A program made the position numbers and the translations under genes. A stretch of 64,000 nucleotides of DNA from Stenurella melanura. Its lineage: Eukaryota; Arthropoda; Insecta; Coleoptera; Cerambycidae. Below are positions 35,841 to 48,700 of this stretch, in pieces. A model generated the notes under the pieces. It searched no databases. It worked only from the letters and a program-made list of their open reading frames with translations, and was not told the DNA's origin. The first letter of the stretch is position 1. Each line of letters starts with the position of its first letter. Location: positions 146,505,686 to 146,569,685 of the forward strand of contig OY757311.1 of NCBI GenBank assembly GCA_963583905.1, in the 5' to 3' direction.

Positions 35841-36202
35841 CCTCCATTTGTATATAACATTTATTTACAATTCTAGAATAAAATGTTGTAATAACAGAAA
35901 AGTACAGTTTATTCTAAAAAATAAATTAATAACAAATGCTCCACATAACCTCCACTCAGGCCCAATATGAACTCAGGAAGCACAGGTTCCTGTCCGGGAA
36001 CTCAATTCTGGGACACCCTGTATAGAATCATTTCTGAGACACAATTTCAAATATCCCCACTCCGTGTCAAATCTCGGGGTGAGTATATAGTAATCAATAA
36101 AACTATATCGCCGCTTTTTGATTGATTGATGTTCTGTGCAGATATACACATTTGTGAATAAATATTGAACACATTTTCGTAATAAATACACTTCGAAACA
36201 CT

Positions 36203-36444
36203 TCAAATTACATAAACATACACTCGTACGAAAACATTATCAAATTTCATATGTATAACATGTAAATATTCAATTTCTAAAAATGTTTATTACTGCTCAG
36301 ATATATTAATTCGTTGATTCTAGATAACGTTTGTAAACAAATAATAATAGAAAAGCCGCGAAAACACAATTTTCCTCTCAGTGCTTGTTTACGAAATGTG
36401 TATACAATAATTTACGTAATATTTTTTATTAAAATTTTCAAACC
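36203..36444 (+). promoter_or_regulatory. Putative promoter/5' UTR of first exon 1B
   Basis: It is similar to 19570-19816 in content and spacing: CAATTTCTAAAAATGTTTA at 36271-36289, GTTTGTAAACAAATAAT at 36329-36345 (116 bp before the ATG; 115 bp in the 1A unit) and GTGC-N2-GTTTAC ending at 36392. The forkhead-like GTAAACA word is retained in both. Function is inferred from conservation. Confidence 0.5.
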
Positions 36445-36736
36445 ATGAAAATCATTAAAAAAGCTAAATCAGAAGTTGCAATAACATTAGATCCTGATAA
36501 AACTTTACCATTCGAGCACAAAGGTTTCCATGAAAGTATTGGTTTCGTAGTGCTCATGGGTCAGTTCTTCGGAGTTATGCCCTTGCACAATGTGACATGT
36601 AATTTTCATGAAGTTAAATTTAAGTGGAAGAGCATCAGAACTGCTTATACCATTTGTAATAACATCGCAATGGTAACGAGTGTGGTGTTTTGGTCAGCCA
36701 AATTTATCATGCATGGCCTAATTGTTGACGAGACTG
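36445..36736 (+). CDS. Gustatory receptor exon 1B
   Basis: 97 codons plus one base, from ATG to a GTAAGA donor. It encodes the cytosolic N-terminus (MKIIKKAKSEV), the first membrane segment (FVVLMGQFFGVMPL), the KFKWKSIR loop and the second membrane segment. It matches exon 1A residue for residue in length. Confidence 0.93.
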
Positions 36737-39700
36737 GTAAGAATATTGTCTTTTGTCCCTCGATGTTACAAATAGTTATAGTTATTTTGATTTTCAATTA
36801 TTTTCATTTATTTTTCAATTACTTACTCAACTGTTAGTGCTAATTATAACTTTTAATTTTACACACGTCCATCCCTGGCTACCACAACTTTTTTTTAAGT
36901 GGCAATCTACTTAAATAACAGTTGCATTAACATTGCTACAATTAAGAGTAAATTAGAATAATTATCAACTTTTTCACAACATGTAATTTGCCCTTACAGG
37001 TTATAAAACTACTTTACCATTTTTTTCACATAATACAACTCAAAATAATATTAATACATTAACAGTAAATAAAATGAAATATCTTAATCCCAGTAAAACA
37101 AATGCATCATGCATCGGGAACGAACGTCAAAGAAATGTCATCACATCAGACAAAAGAAGTTAATAATAAATAACGTGCAAATTGAGTGGGTCGAATCAAC
37201 AAAAAATATCGGCTTGTTTATTGATCAAGGTCTAAGTTTTAACAAACATGTCGATCACATCTTAAGTACGTCCTACTTTAAGCTCAAATCATTATACCAC
37301 CTATAAAGTCAGTTAATCGAACAAACAAAACTGAAATTAGTAAAAGCTCTTATTTATCCCTACACCTATTACTGCTGTAGTGTATTTTAACATCTTCTAC
37401 TTAATCATAATAAGGGGCCGTTCATAAATGACGTCATTCTTCTTTTGTCAATTTTTGAATAATATAATAATAACAAGTGAAAAAAACTACATTTTGATAT
37501 GCTTTTAATCCAATTTGTTGGGATGATTCATAACATTTTCAGCAGAGGGTCGCAAGATGACTCAGTGCTTTGACAGGTTTTAGTTTTCTTTTTTTTTTTC
37601 TATTTGCATTGACTAAAGTAAAAGCTAACTACATTTGAAACACGGAAAGGGCATCGGTTCTATTTTTATTTAGTAAATGAAAATAAGGAAATGAATGATG
37701 ATATTTTAAATATAACATTACATTATCTTTTTGCACCTCTATCGCACGGAGAATTTATCTATTTAAAATATTTTTTAAATAATTCTATGGAATGCATTTT
37801 CTTAAATAACTCGTTTATTTTAAATTTTTCGAATAAACTCTATTTCAGATTATTTGTCCAAAAAGGTCCGTACCTTTTATTGATTATAGAGATTGATCGG
37901 CGGAATAGTTAATTTTCGATTTTTATTAGGAAACTGTTCGAAATTTGTAGAATTTATCAATAAAATCAAGTTTTCCAGGATTTGTAGATTCGCTTTTGTT
38001 TTGTCAAATTTCTCACAAACGTCACCTAATAGACCTAATTGAGCCCTACAATTGCCATTTCTGAAAATCAAAATCGGACCTTCGGTTCGGGAGTTATTAA
38101 TTTCTTTGAAGAATCATACTCGGCCCTGGAAAACATACTTGCGGTCAACGAATTCGGGCCGCCGCGCGCCGGGCCGCCAGCAATAGGCTTCATTTGTGGC
38201 CGTGTACCTTTGATCCCATCAAGTCTCATCGAAATCGATCAATATTCTGGACAGTTATCTTGCTTCCTAGCCCGATTTCGAGAAAACCAGTTTCTTGCAA
38301 AAAAAATCAATGTTCATTTGTTAAGGTTTTCTAAAGGCCTCCTATTAACCACCCAAGTTTCATCGCAATCCGAAAACGGATTAGGGGGGGGGGGCTGGGC
38401 GTGACAGACAGACCGACAGACAGACAGACCGACTGACCGACGGACGGAATTTTCTAAATTCGCTCTCGAATCGATAGATATGACTTTCACATCGATTCGA
38501 CGTTTTTTTGGGTTTCGATTGTCCACCGGAAAAATGCAAAACCTGTGCTACATTTTTTTTCCAAAATGTAGTAACAAGGATGCTGATAATAAAAAATCAA
38601 AATCCCCCTGTCACAAAGTGATCATAAGAATAGATTTGTTTTGTAAATTCGAGGGTTCGTTTACATATATGGCTCCTCATTTGCTAAATAATGTCTTTTT
38701 GTCGAATCTATCCAGTTAATCATTTACTGATTTACTATGTATATTTAAAATAGGTTGTTAAATGACACGGAGTAATAAGTGCACAAATCTTATTTATGTC
38801 TTAGTACTTATTTTACATACATCAACTTTATACTGTTAATTGTTTTTATAACTCTCTTTTACGTATCTATGTTCTTGTACTTACTGTGTTTGTATTCTTA
38901 TTGGGAGTGGCAGAACAGCATTGCCGAACTCCTACCTTTTATGTAACTTTTTTGTATGCAGTTTAACATACGATTTTATTATTATTACTATTATTATTGG
39001 AATTGTATTGGATCGTTCTTTAAGGTGGAATTTACATATTGATTATATTCTAAAAAAATACAAGCCATATTATACAATGAGGCACACTTAAGATGAAGAC
39101 ACCCCTTTATTTAATTTATATTTAGAAATAGAGAATTTTGGTATAAAGGTAGAACTTCAGGAGCTGATTTCTTAGAGAACTTAACTCAATGCCAGGTGTA
39201 AACTCAACCTACTGCGACCTCGTGAAGAGAACAGATTTTGATTATTTTGCGTTGCGTTGGAGATATCGAAAGAAGAACCAGAAAAAGGTGATCAGAAACT
39301 CGTTTTAACTTTGGATACCGAGTTCTGAGACAATATTCGAATTTTGAAATTTCAAGAAATTGAGACGGACAAGTCGCATTGTATTCGTATACCAACGCAA
39401 TTAACTTCAAACTTACATTAGTAGAAATTGCTCATTTCTGGGTGTATTGAAAACAGAAAATTCGATCTTCCGAGGAAAATGTTGAATTTCAAAATTCGAA
39501 CTTATCCCGAAACTCGGTGTCCAAAGTTAAAATAAGATTCCGTGAGATCCCGTTTAAGTAATTTGACGCTGAGCTTAGTGCCGAGCATTACTTGCAAACT
39601 CTCTAGCTACTATAGTTTTGCCCAAATGAACAAACATTATAAAAAGGAACAAGGAACATTTTTAAAGCAAAATTTTCTCCTCTTTCCATTTGTATGATTA

Positions 39701-42700
39701 TTTTTAGAAAAAAATCAAACTAACAAAGCTGTCTAAAAATCCATATTTGTGCGCTCAATTTGTTAAACAAAAAAAATGCACTAGGATCAAGTTGGTAAAC
39801 TTTTCATGTTATCATTTCTACCATTTTGAGAAACCTAAATGCAAGAGTCAAACCGCGAGGGAAATCTGATGTACATCTGAAAGTAAATCCAATTGCTAGA
39901 TACTTCTTTTCAGTTTCCATGCTTCTTTTAAGTTTTCATCTATCATCATCTCCTTATTTATTCCTCTTCTAAGTTTTCTGTTCCTTCTGTTTCTGAATCT
40001 AACAGCTTTTATTTTTATTTTATTTTTTTAGCCGTTTAGCCATCTCGCTATCTCACGGTAAAAAATAAAATAATAGTATATTATTCAACGAGCATATAAT
40101 GATGGCTATTATTCACGAGGGTGAAGTTTAAGACACGAGCCGCAGGCGAGTGTCGTAAATCACCAGAGTGAATAATAGCCATTATATGCGAGTAGAATAC
40201 TATACTTTGTCCACGACTATTAAATATTTAATATTTATTTAATTCACCTTCATTCAATGTCTCCTATTTAGGAAAAATTCATATGTCATCAGACATATAT
40301 AATTTTCTCGATTTTTCGGGCCACAAGTTTAATGAGGCGATTTCTGCAGCTTCCTTTATCTCTGGCGGTATCTTTGAAATCTAGTTTTCACTGTCAGTAC
40401 CGATTTATTTAATTATATTTACCCTTTTTGAGTACCTAAAATGTAAAATTTTTGTAAATAACGTTGGCGTTGAAATCGCACAAATTTTGACGTTTCAAAT
40501 CAATTTACGCTTTGACACATTGTCATGGCTTACTAATAAAATAATACAGTTTGTAGACATGTAGGTAAATGGTTTCAAAAACAATGTTGGGGATTTCCGC
40601 GTGTTGCTAATAGAAATAGATGATGCTTTGAAAAGAACTTACTAATGTAATTTTTGAGTGTTTATTAAAATACCTCTTCGGCATTTGAGTGCTTCCTAGA
40701 AAACTTAGAAAGACAAGACTTCTCTTTTGGTTACTACAATTTTGACATTTCAAATTTTTAGTAAAAAGTCATTTCTTGCAAACAATTGACTGTCCTCATT
40801 ATTCACTGCAATCAGTGAATAATGAAATCGTTATTCACTGCAGAGAATAATGGATAGCATTATCCTTAAGGAAATACATACATATTGAGTACATTATTTA
40901 ATAGTCGTGGACAAAAGCATTTTATATCGGGTTATGAGAGAGAGGTTCGAGGAAATATTTTGTACACTCTGTTATGGTTTTTTTTAAGCAATCAGTTTCC
41001 GTGTTCCAATTGGCCGCTTTTCAATTCCAGGTATTTTTCTATTTCATTACCTATATTTAACACCATTTCAATTTTGCTTTTAAATTTTTTCCTTGCTGTA
41101 TAATAAACTAAACAAACACACTAACAAACAAATACAATTAATAAACTAGACTAGGCTAATAAACTGGGTCGTTAATAAATTAAGTTATTATATTAAGTTA
41201 ATGAATTAAATTAATATAGCTTAGCTTTCTGTTGCTGGTCTGTCCTCTGATTTCTTTATTTACACTTCACTTCGCCTCTGCCTTCCCCATAGCTTATTGA
41301 TGCAGGATAATTTAAGAGTTTATGACATGATCGCCAATATTCTTGACTGAAGATGACGGTCTCGGATGGTTAGGGGTAGAGCTTGAGCTCTTTGCCTCAA
41401 TCATCGCTGTAGACCTGGACCGGCCTCGTAAGGGGTGGGCCTGCTTTTTCGCCTATCCCCCCCCTCGCAAATGGGGACGGTATTGGCGTTACTAACAAAC
41501 CTCCCCTGGTCCTGGCTGTTGGACCCTGCCAGCTGGGTCATTTCTTCTTCTTCTGTCTTGGTCTTCTTTCTTGCACTTTATACCTGCACTGGTTCCATTG
41601 CACGTGTTTATTTTCTTTTAGCAGAGTTCTTATGTTGCCAGATGTTTGTACACTTTCAGCTATATGAAGTAGCCAAATTTATCCTAATTTATATCAACTA
41701 ATGTAGGATTGTCCGTGATTTAATTCAGCACATTTTCGCACGTTATCCCACCCTTTTTACCCGACACAAGAAAATACTGAAGAAAATACAGTTTTCTAAC
41801 AGTCTCAGAAAATATTTACCATTTGTGATATGACTATTGAAAATTGGTATACAGGGTGGTATTTTGTGATTAAATTTTGGAAATATAAACTAAGTTTAAT
41901 TCTAAAAGTATAAAACACCAAAGATATAGTTCGATTTTTATTTCTTTCGAATTAATATATTACGAAACTTTTTAAGAGTTTAAGGCTATAATTGTGAGAG
42001 CAGAAATATATCTAGCACATTTTTGTAACTAGCACACAAAATGAAATAAATATATCTATAAAAGATTTTCAAAAATTCAAATGTTTTTCTGTAATAATGT
42101 CAGAATTTGTTTCATTGCACTTTCCTGTTTTTAAAAAAATCAAATTTATCAAGGTTATTGAACTATACTATTTTTTTAATCACCTTCACTCGAGTACTTA
42201 TGTAGATTTAGAATATATGGAATAATCTCATTTTTTTTAAACATAAATGATCTATCTTCCCATTTAGTATGAATTAACCCGGACATTTTTTTAGCACAAA
42301 TGGCTTTCTATATATGTAACTTCCTGGCTGGTATTCAACTCATTCAAATTGCAAGGTACTGGTCACCAATTCTTCGAGAATGGTCCTTTGTGGAAATGTC
42401 TATGAGAAGTTATGCTAACCCAACAAATTTGAAGAAAAAATTTATTATATTAACAACATTATTCATGAGTATAGGTTTAGGTAAGTGAAATACATAAGTT
42501 ACTTTTACAATTTTTATTTAATTTGAGTTAACGAGAAATTTATTCATAGCAAAATTTTAAGATCGTGATTCTGATTTGAGAAAGATTCGTGTGATGATGT
42601 GAAATATGTCTCTGATGTTATATTGTCACGTTTTCCATCCCTTAAGAAACACCCTTAATTTCCGTAGGTTCAAAAATTATAACAAGAGATAAACACTAAC

Positions 42701-45700
42701 ACTATTTATTTAATACCTTATACTGACAACTTCACAATACTTTTATTAACTAGAATACACTTTTACTGGCTAAAATAACCTTTATTAACAATGTTTATTA
42801 CTTGACTCATCACCTTATCACGGTGGCGCAATGCTAACGCGTTTGGCTTGTGATCTTCCAACCAAAACTTCTTTCTATCACATACTTTTCACCACCATAT
42901 TTTTATTCTGTACCTATCCTCTTTCTCTTTCTTATTGTTGGTCACCTGTTTGTATTTTTGTAAATTTTATTTTGTCCTTTTATTGTAAAATTCTCTTTTG
43001 GCCAAGAAACTTTATAAAAATTTAAACTACTTTTAAAACTCAAATTTTCCTTCTACTAATCACAACTTCCCAACAACGAATAGACTGTTGGGGCACAATT
43101 GCCTCGAACGGGTCTTTTCCATTGAGTTTATTCCCGTCTCAGCAACCAAAATTAAATCAGTGTTTTTATCCAAATTTTTCAGTGTTTTCTTAGTTTCAGT
43201 GTTCTTAAATTTAAGTTTTAAATATGTAAAATTTTAATGACGATTTTAAGCTGCCACAGGCGGCAGGAGTTTTGTCTATTTTAATTAATTTTATTGAGCC
43301 GAACCGGTCGCGATCCGCCTAACCGCACTAACACCACGGCGCTGTGCGACGTGGTTGTACGGTTGACTCCGGATCACGATCCGGGGAGGCAATGTTTTAT
43401 ACGATTTTACTATTGAATAAATTTGTTATGTATGTATGTATGGCTTGTGATCACGGAATCCCGGGTTCGAATCCTAACGAGTGTATGAATATTTAGTGGC
43501 GCTTTTAATGTCTAATCGCTGTTATCTATGCTGAGTTCGAGTCTCAGCTACGGTAAATGGCAATATCGCAGGGAATGGTTGTTGTGTCAATGTCTATGCG
43601 TAAGTGTCCTGGTTGAGTGGACATCTTTATGTTGAAATAACGATTAAACCGTGAAACTTCCTTTTTCCCCTCTCTAGTTCATTCACATGATCTTATATAT
43701 CTTATTTAGTCTTTTTTTTTTCAGTGGAACATCTGTTGTTCATCTTGAATACAATTGATCAAGCAGAATATTGTATTGGTTTTAGTGAAGACCCGGTTAA
43801 ATATGCTCTCGGAATTGCCTTTCCAAATTACTTTACTCTTGTAACATATACTCTCTGGGCAGGAATCATCGTTAAGGTGGGTAAACTTATCTTTATTAGG
43901 ATTAGGAATCCATACACACATTCCATCAAACATAAAAATGTATCTGAATTGTATATATCCTCCCTATGCTCTGCTAATAAAACATTAGTATAAAAATAGT
44001 TTACTTAGTAGAAATAAATCTGTAAACATATCAGACAGTGATGTAGTACTCTTCGAACTTAATTAAATGATATTTGGATTCATATTGCCGGATGGAGTAG
44101 GCGTACGATGATAAATGTTTGTGAAATTACTGCAGACTGCTGTAGTAATAGAATAATGATTAGATACCACAATTATTCGTAGGGAAAATTATTCACTGGA
44201 ATCTATATCACCTCTATGAATGAAATTCGTTGCGAACATTGATGGACTACAAAACTACAACTACAAAATTGATTGTAGATTTGTGGTTAAAAGGCTCAAG
44301 TTATTAATAATGGCAAATTCTATTTAAAAAAATTACAGTTATAAGTAGTTAGATAACTTAGTCAACATTATAAACAGTATGAAGATTAAAAACACTTGGT
44401 ATTACTGTTCCACAATTTCTTATTCAGATTACTCTGACATATGTTTCGGCCTTTCGACCATTATCAAAGAATTTAACAACTAACCTAAAAGTGACCATTA
44501 CAAAATATTTATAGAATTTGAGACGTATAGATAACCTAATTAACATTTTATTACTTATTTCTAATATAGCTACTACTAGGAATTTAATTAAAATTTTAAT
44601 TACTATTTCTGGGTATGTTTAATTTTAGTATGGTGTTATTGGGGTATTATGAAATTTAGTTTGTGTATTATAAAAAAAATAGTAACGTTTATTTATGGCC
44701 TTCTTGATTTCCAAAATTTCAAGCATGTCTAACCTATTTCCCTTATTGTCATTGTGTAAAAGTTTAATACTACTACCGCTGAAAAAATGTTTTTTATCTA
44801 TACAGTGTTCTGCGAAACCAGTTGATTTTTATTCTCTAAAATAGACTTTTTAAGTTCATTTACCCGTACATCTAAGCTTCGACCACTCTGATCTATATAC
44901 AGAGCATCGCAATCGTCACAATTTATTTCATATACTCCCACTTTATGTGAGTCTTCAGTTTTTTCTTTGTTGTTAATTAACAAGCGACCTAAATTAACAA
45001 CAAAGAAAAACTAAAGACTCACATAAAGAGTATATAAAATAAATGAGCTGCCAGTCGAAACCTTGCTGTTGTGGGACCTATTTTATGTTTAATACCTACA
45101 TTCTTAATTTTAAGAAATTCATGTAGGTTTAATAGTTAATAAGGATTAATAAACTGATTACTAATTTCGTTCGCGTTGGCAGCTTCTTTTTTTATTCTGT
45201 AAGATTCCCACACTACTTGCACTCGTTGTTTCACCACCCTTCTTAGAAGCCAGCTTGTTGGTTATTCACTGAAGGTAAATTTATGGTGCACAGTTTGTAT
45301 TATATTGTCAGATGTTTGTATCCCTTTTCAAATTGTTTACATACACTTTTAATTGATGTTATATTCAACCAATATATCTGAATCAACTATATGAAATAGC
45401 CAGACTCATGCTAATTTTTATAAATTAATGTAGAATTGTCCGCACTTTAATTCAATACAATTTCGTACAATTTCTCACCGTTTCAACCGAGTATATTCGA
45501 AATTTCGTATGAGTCACACAAGACGCACCTGCCTCCGACACCAACCTCTTACTTTGATCTTACAGCGTCTTAAATGACTAATAACAAAAAATCATAAAAA
45601 TTAACTTCTACAAGGTTCATCTGCAATAAATATTGGCAAAGGTTCTCACCCTCTGGGAACCACTTTTAAAACCCTCGAATCGGAAATTATAATACGAGAT

Positions 45701-48700
45701 ACTACTAACACAATATTTATTGACTAAAACTCACAAAACGATTACTAGACTAACATTACCTTAAACAATGTCTATTCTTTGACATTTCAGCTTACTATTT
45801 ACTTGGATTCACTTTGGATTTATCTGAAATGTTCTGAACTCAAGCCAATTTAAAAACTGCTCTCTTTCTCTGCGAAACGGTAGACTTATATACCCCATAA
45901 GGTGGCGGTAGAAGTTTTCTGGACTCTAGCTTCTACTAGAAAGACTTCGAACTGCTTTTTTTAAAAACTCTGTCGTGATAATCGAAACTCTCTCACACGT
46001 TTTCCCAATGACTACAAATTGGGTGTGGAGACGTGCTAAGGAATACCATCTCTGCTTATTAATTATGCCACCCACATCTAGGGGGTGCTAATGCGTAACA
46101 ATATGTTTCCATGGACCCCCAGATTAAGACTCATTTATGAAGAGAGCATGTTGCTCTCCCTAGTTCATTTTAATCTACCTATATTTGAGCTACAGCATTC
46201 AAAATACAGAGAATTAATGCATCGCTTTTGATTTATGCACTTCACTTTCATCCATTTCCACAAACAGAAGTCTAACGGTGTCAGGTATGGAGAACTTAGC
46301 GGTCAACTAATGGAACCACAGCAACGAATCCGTCGTCCTGGAAAAGTTTTATTTAAATACTACTTGACCAGATGATGAAAATGTGAAATGCTGAGCTCCG
46401 ATTCTATTAAGAAGATAGCAAGATTACTTAGTCGCTTTTGCCCCAGGGTCGATCTTAAAATAATTTTTTGATAATAAGATACGAAATATGAAAAAAAATT
46501 ATCAAATTGTTAACTGTTATACAATAATTAGTTTTCAACAAGATTTTGTAAATATTGCATTTCTTTAACAAGTTCCTGACATAATTCTAATTGTTAATTA
46601 TCGCGCATTGGACAACCAATAAAGTCGCAACCTCTAACCTATGCAACTTATATAGTTCTTCTCATCTATATGATGGGTTGAAAAAACGTGGCGTGGCGAC
46701 TAGGTAGGCAAGTATTGCAGAGGGACAGGGTCTTCTTTAGTTTTCATAAACAGTGACAATTAACTTTGAACCATACTTGATACTTCAATAATTAATCATT
46801 TATATCAAATAGAGGAGTGTTAAAAGAAATAGTTATTAATATAATACTGTAGGCGTTTAGTTTTAATTTTAATCATATGAAACTGATTTAAAAAGTTTCA
46901 ATCTTTTAATTGCACAATTTAGCCAATAACAAATATAGATACTCTAAGGTGTTAAATACATTATTATTATTATTATTATTATTATTAAGATTTTGTAGTA
47001 CAATACTAATAAAAATAATAGTAATAAACAATATATTACTGCTAACTGAAAATAAATATTGTTACTGCTTATTTATCATTTTAAATTTAAAACCCATTTT
47101 CGAAATCCACCTTGCTAATATTGCCTGGCTAATAGTAATTCTATCATTTTCTCGTAATTCGCTGTATATTGTTTCTACTGTCGTTATTTCATTTTTTTTA
47201 AATTTATTGTAAATTACGTCCCTTACATCCTTAGCTATTGAAGGATCTACCTCGTTTGATACTATCTTGTCTCGCCGTATTTTTCTTTTTCTGATCCCCC
47301 TCAATAAATTCTCAATCGTCAATATCGATACTTCCACCAAGTAAGCCGTTCGTTCTCCTGCACTCGCTACTATATTTTTATAAATAGTACGATTTCTAGC
47401 GCTGTTTCGCATAAATATTTTCTTCTTGGTTGCTTAGGACTTACAATATTTGTCTTCTACATTTTCAACGAAGCCGATTCTGTACTACGTTAGCATGTGC
47501 CTGTTTGTACACAGGGCATATATCACACTATGTGACACGATATGGGGCGACCGACGCAATGCTATTTAAAATAATAACATGACCATTACATATACGAATG
47601 AGTCCACTTGCCCCTATTTCAGAGCGAGAGGCGGAGTTTCGGCTTTGGAATTTTTCAGCCCGTTATGCAGATGAGAAGAACTATACATACAGTGTCGTAC
47701 ATTGCAAGTTTAGATAGGAAAAAAAGCTTTGTTCGCTCGTCAGAAATCAAGCTAAAACATGAATGATTTCAAATTTCTGTTTGAGTTTGCATAATTCATG
47801 TCACCATGTTTCATTTTAGGTAATCTATCAATTATATAAAACAATTTCAAAATATATAATTTGCGAGAAGTAATTCGATTCCCACGTACCAGAGTAGAAA
47901 TAAATAACAAATATCTAAGTAACCAAACTAAACAAAAAACATATAATAGATTGGAATCGCACCGTTTTGCTTTTTTTTCTATCATTGTACATATTGTCTC
48001 GTATTTTCACCCTGCAACCACCTTTCAGAATCCGTGGATTCCAAATAATTTCAACAAGGGATGAACGAACCCTAACACTTTATTTAATAATTTACTGCAA
48101 ACTACACAAGATTTTTATTATCTACTAAAATGCACTTTAACTGTTTAAAATAATCTTTACAATGTTTATTATTTTGTATTTCCTCGGATTTCTAATCTCT
48201 CACTTATCACAGTTGTCACTCTTCAACTTCTTCTTCTTCCGCTAGGAATCTCGCCTTATGCCTCTAGAGTTATCTAGAACACAAATCGAGAATCTTCTCC
48301 CACCACACTCCAGAAAACTCGATCTATTTTTACAAATTTCTAGAACAGTCACTATTAGTCATGGGTGTATCAGTCTCCGCTTTCTAGGGGGTGTAATGCA
48401 TAATATTGCCCCCTCCTTAAGCCTGATCGTCCCGGTCAGGCAATTCAGAATCATCAATGTATTTCGCCAGTCTATCCAAATGCACAATCTTCATCTTGAA
48501 CATATTGCCTCGTAGAATCCGATAGACGACGTCATTAATTCGGGTAATAACAGTATACGGTCCATCCCAAGGTGGTTGAAGTTTCAGTGACCTTCCTTTC
48601 TTTCGCTGTGGGTTGTATAGCTAAACTAGATCTCCTACCCTGAACCCTTTTGAACTACCCTTCCGGTCAAATCGAGCATTCATTCGGTCACTGGATGGTG

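Larger units (their letters stand above)
33821..36024. mobile_element. TIR element of the TATACAGGGTGTCCC type
   Basis: TATACAGGGTGTCCCAGAAT at the left matches, inverted, ATTCTGGGACACCCTGTATA at the right. The TIRs continue for about 85 bp (GAGTTCC ... CTGAGTTCATATTGGGC). A TA target is likely. The element is inflated by the hAT insertion at 34228-35840. Confidence 0.85.
36737..42294 (+). other. Receptor intron 1
   Basis: 5.6 kb from donor GTAAGA to acceptor TTTTTTTAG. It contains LINE scraps and several inverted repeats listed separately. Between them (39540-40090 and 41100-41620) I see only A+T-rich sequence. Confidence 0.85.

Noticed and set aside
35606..35860. 84-codon minus-strand open frame
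   Set aside because: It runs antisense over the hAT transposase remnant and out across the element end at 35840.
38039..38404. 121-codon + strand open frame in intron 1
   Set aside because: It runs through a GC-rich repeat island and a GACAGACAG tract. There is no recognisable domain and the composition is explained by the repeat.
43877..43993. Read-through of exon 3 past its splice donor to a stop
   Set aside because: Splicing at AAG|GTGGGT keeps exon 4 in frame and the family sequence continues there; the read-through tail has no family match.
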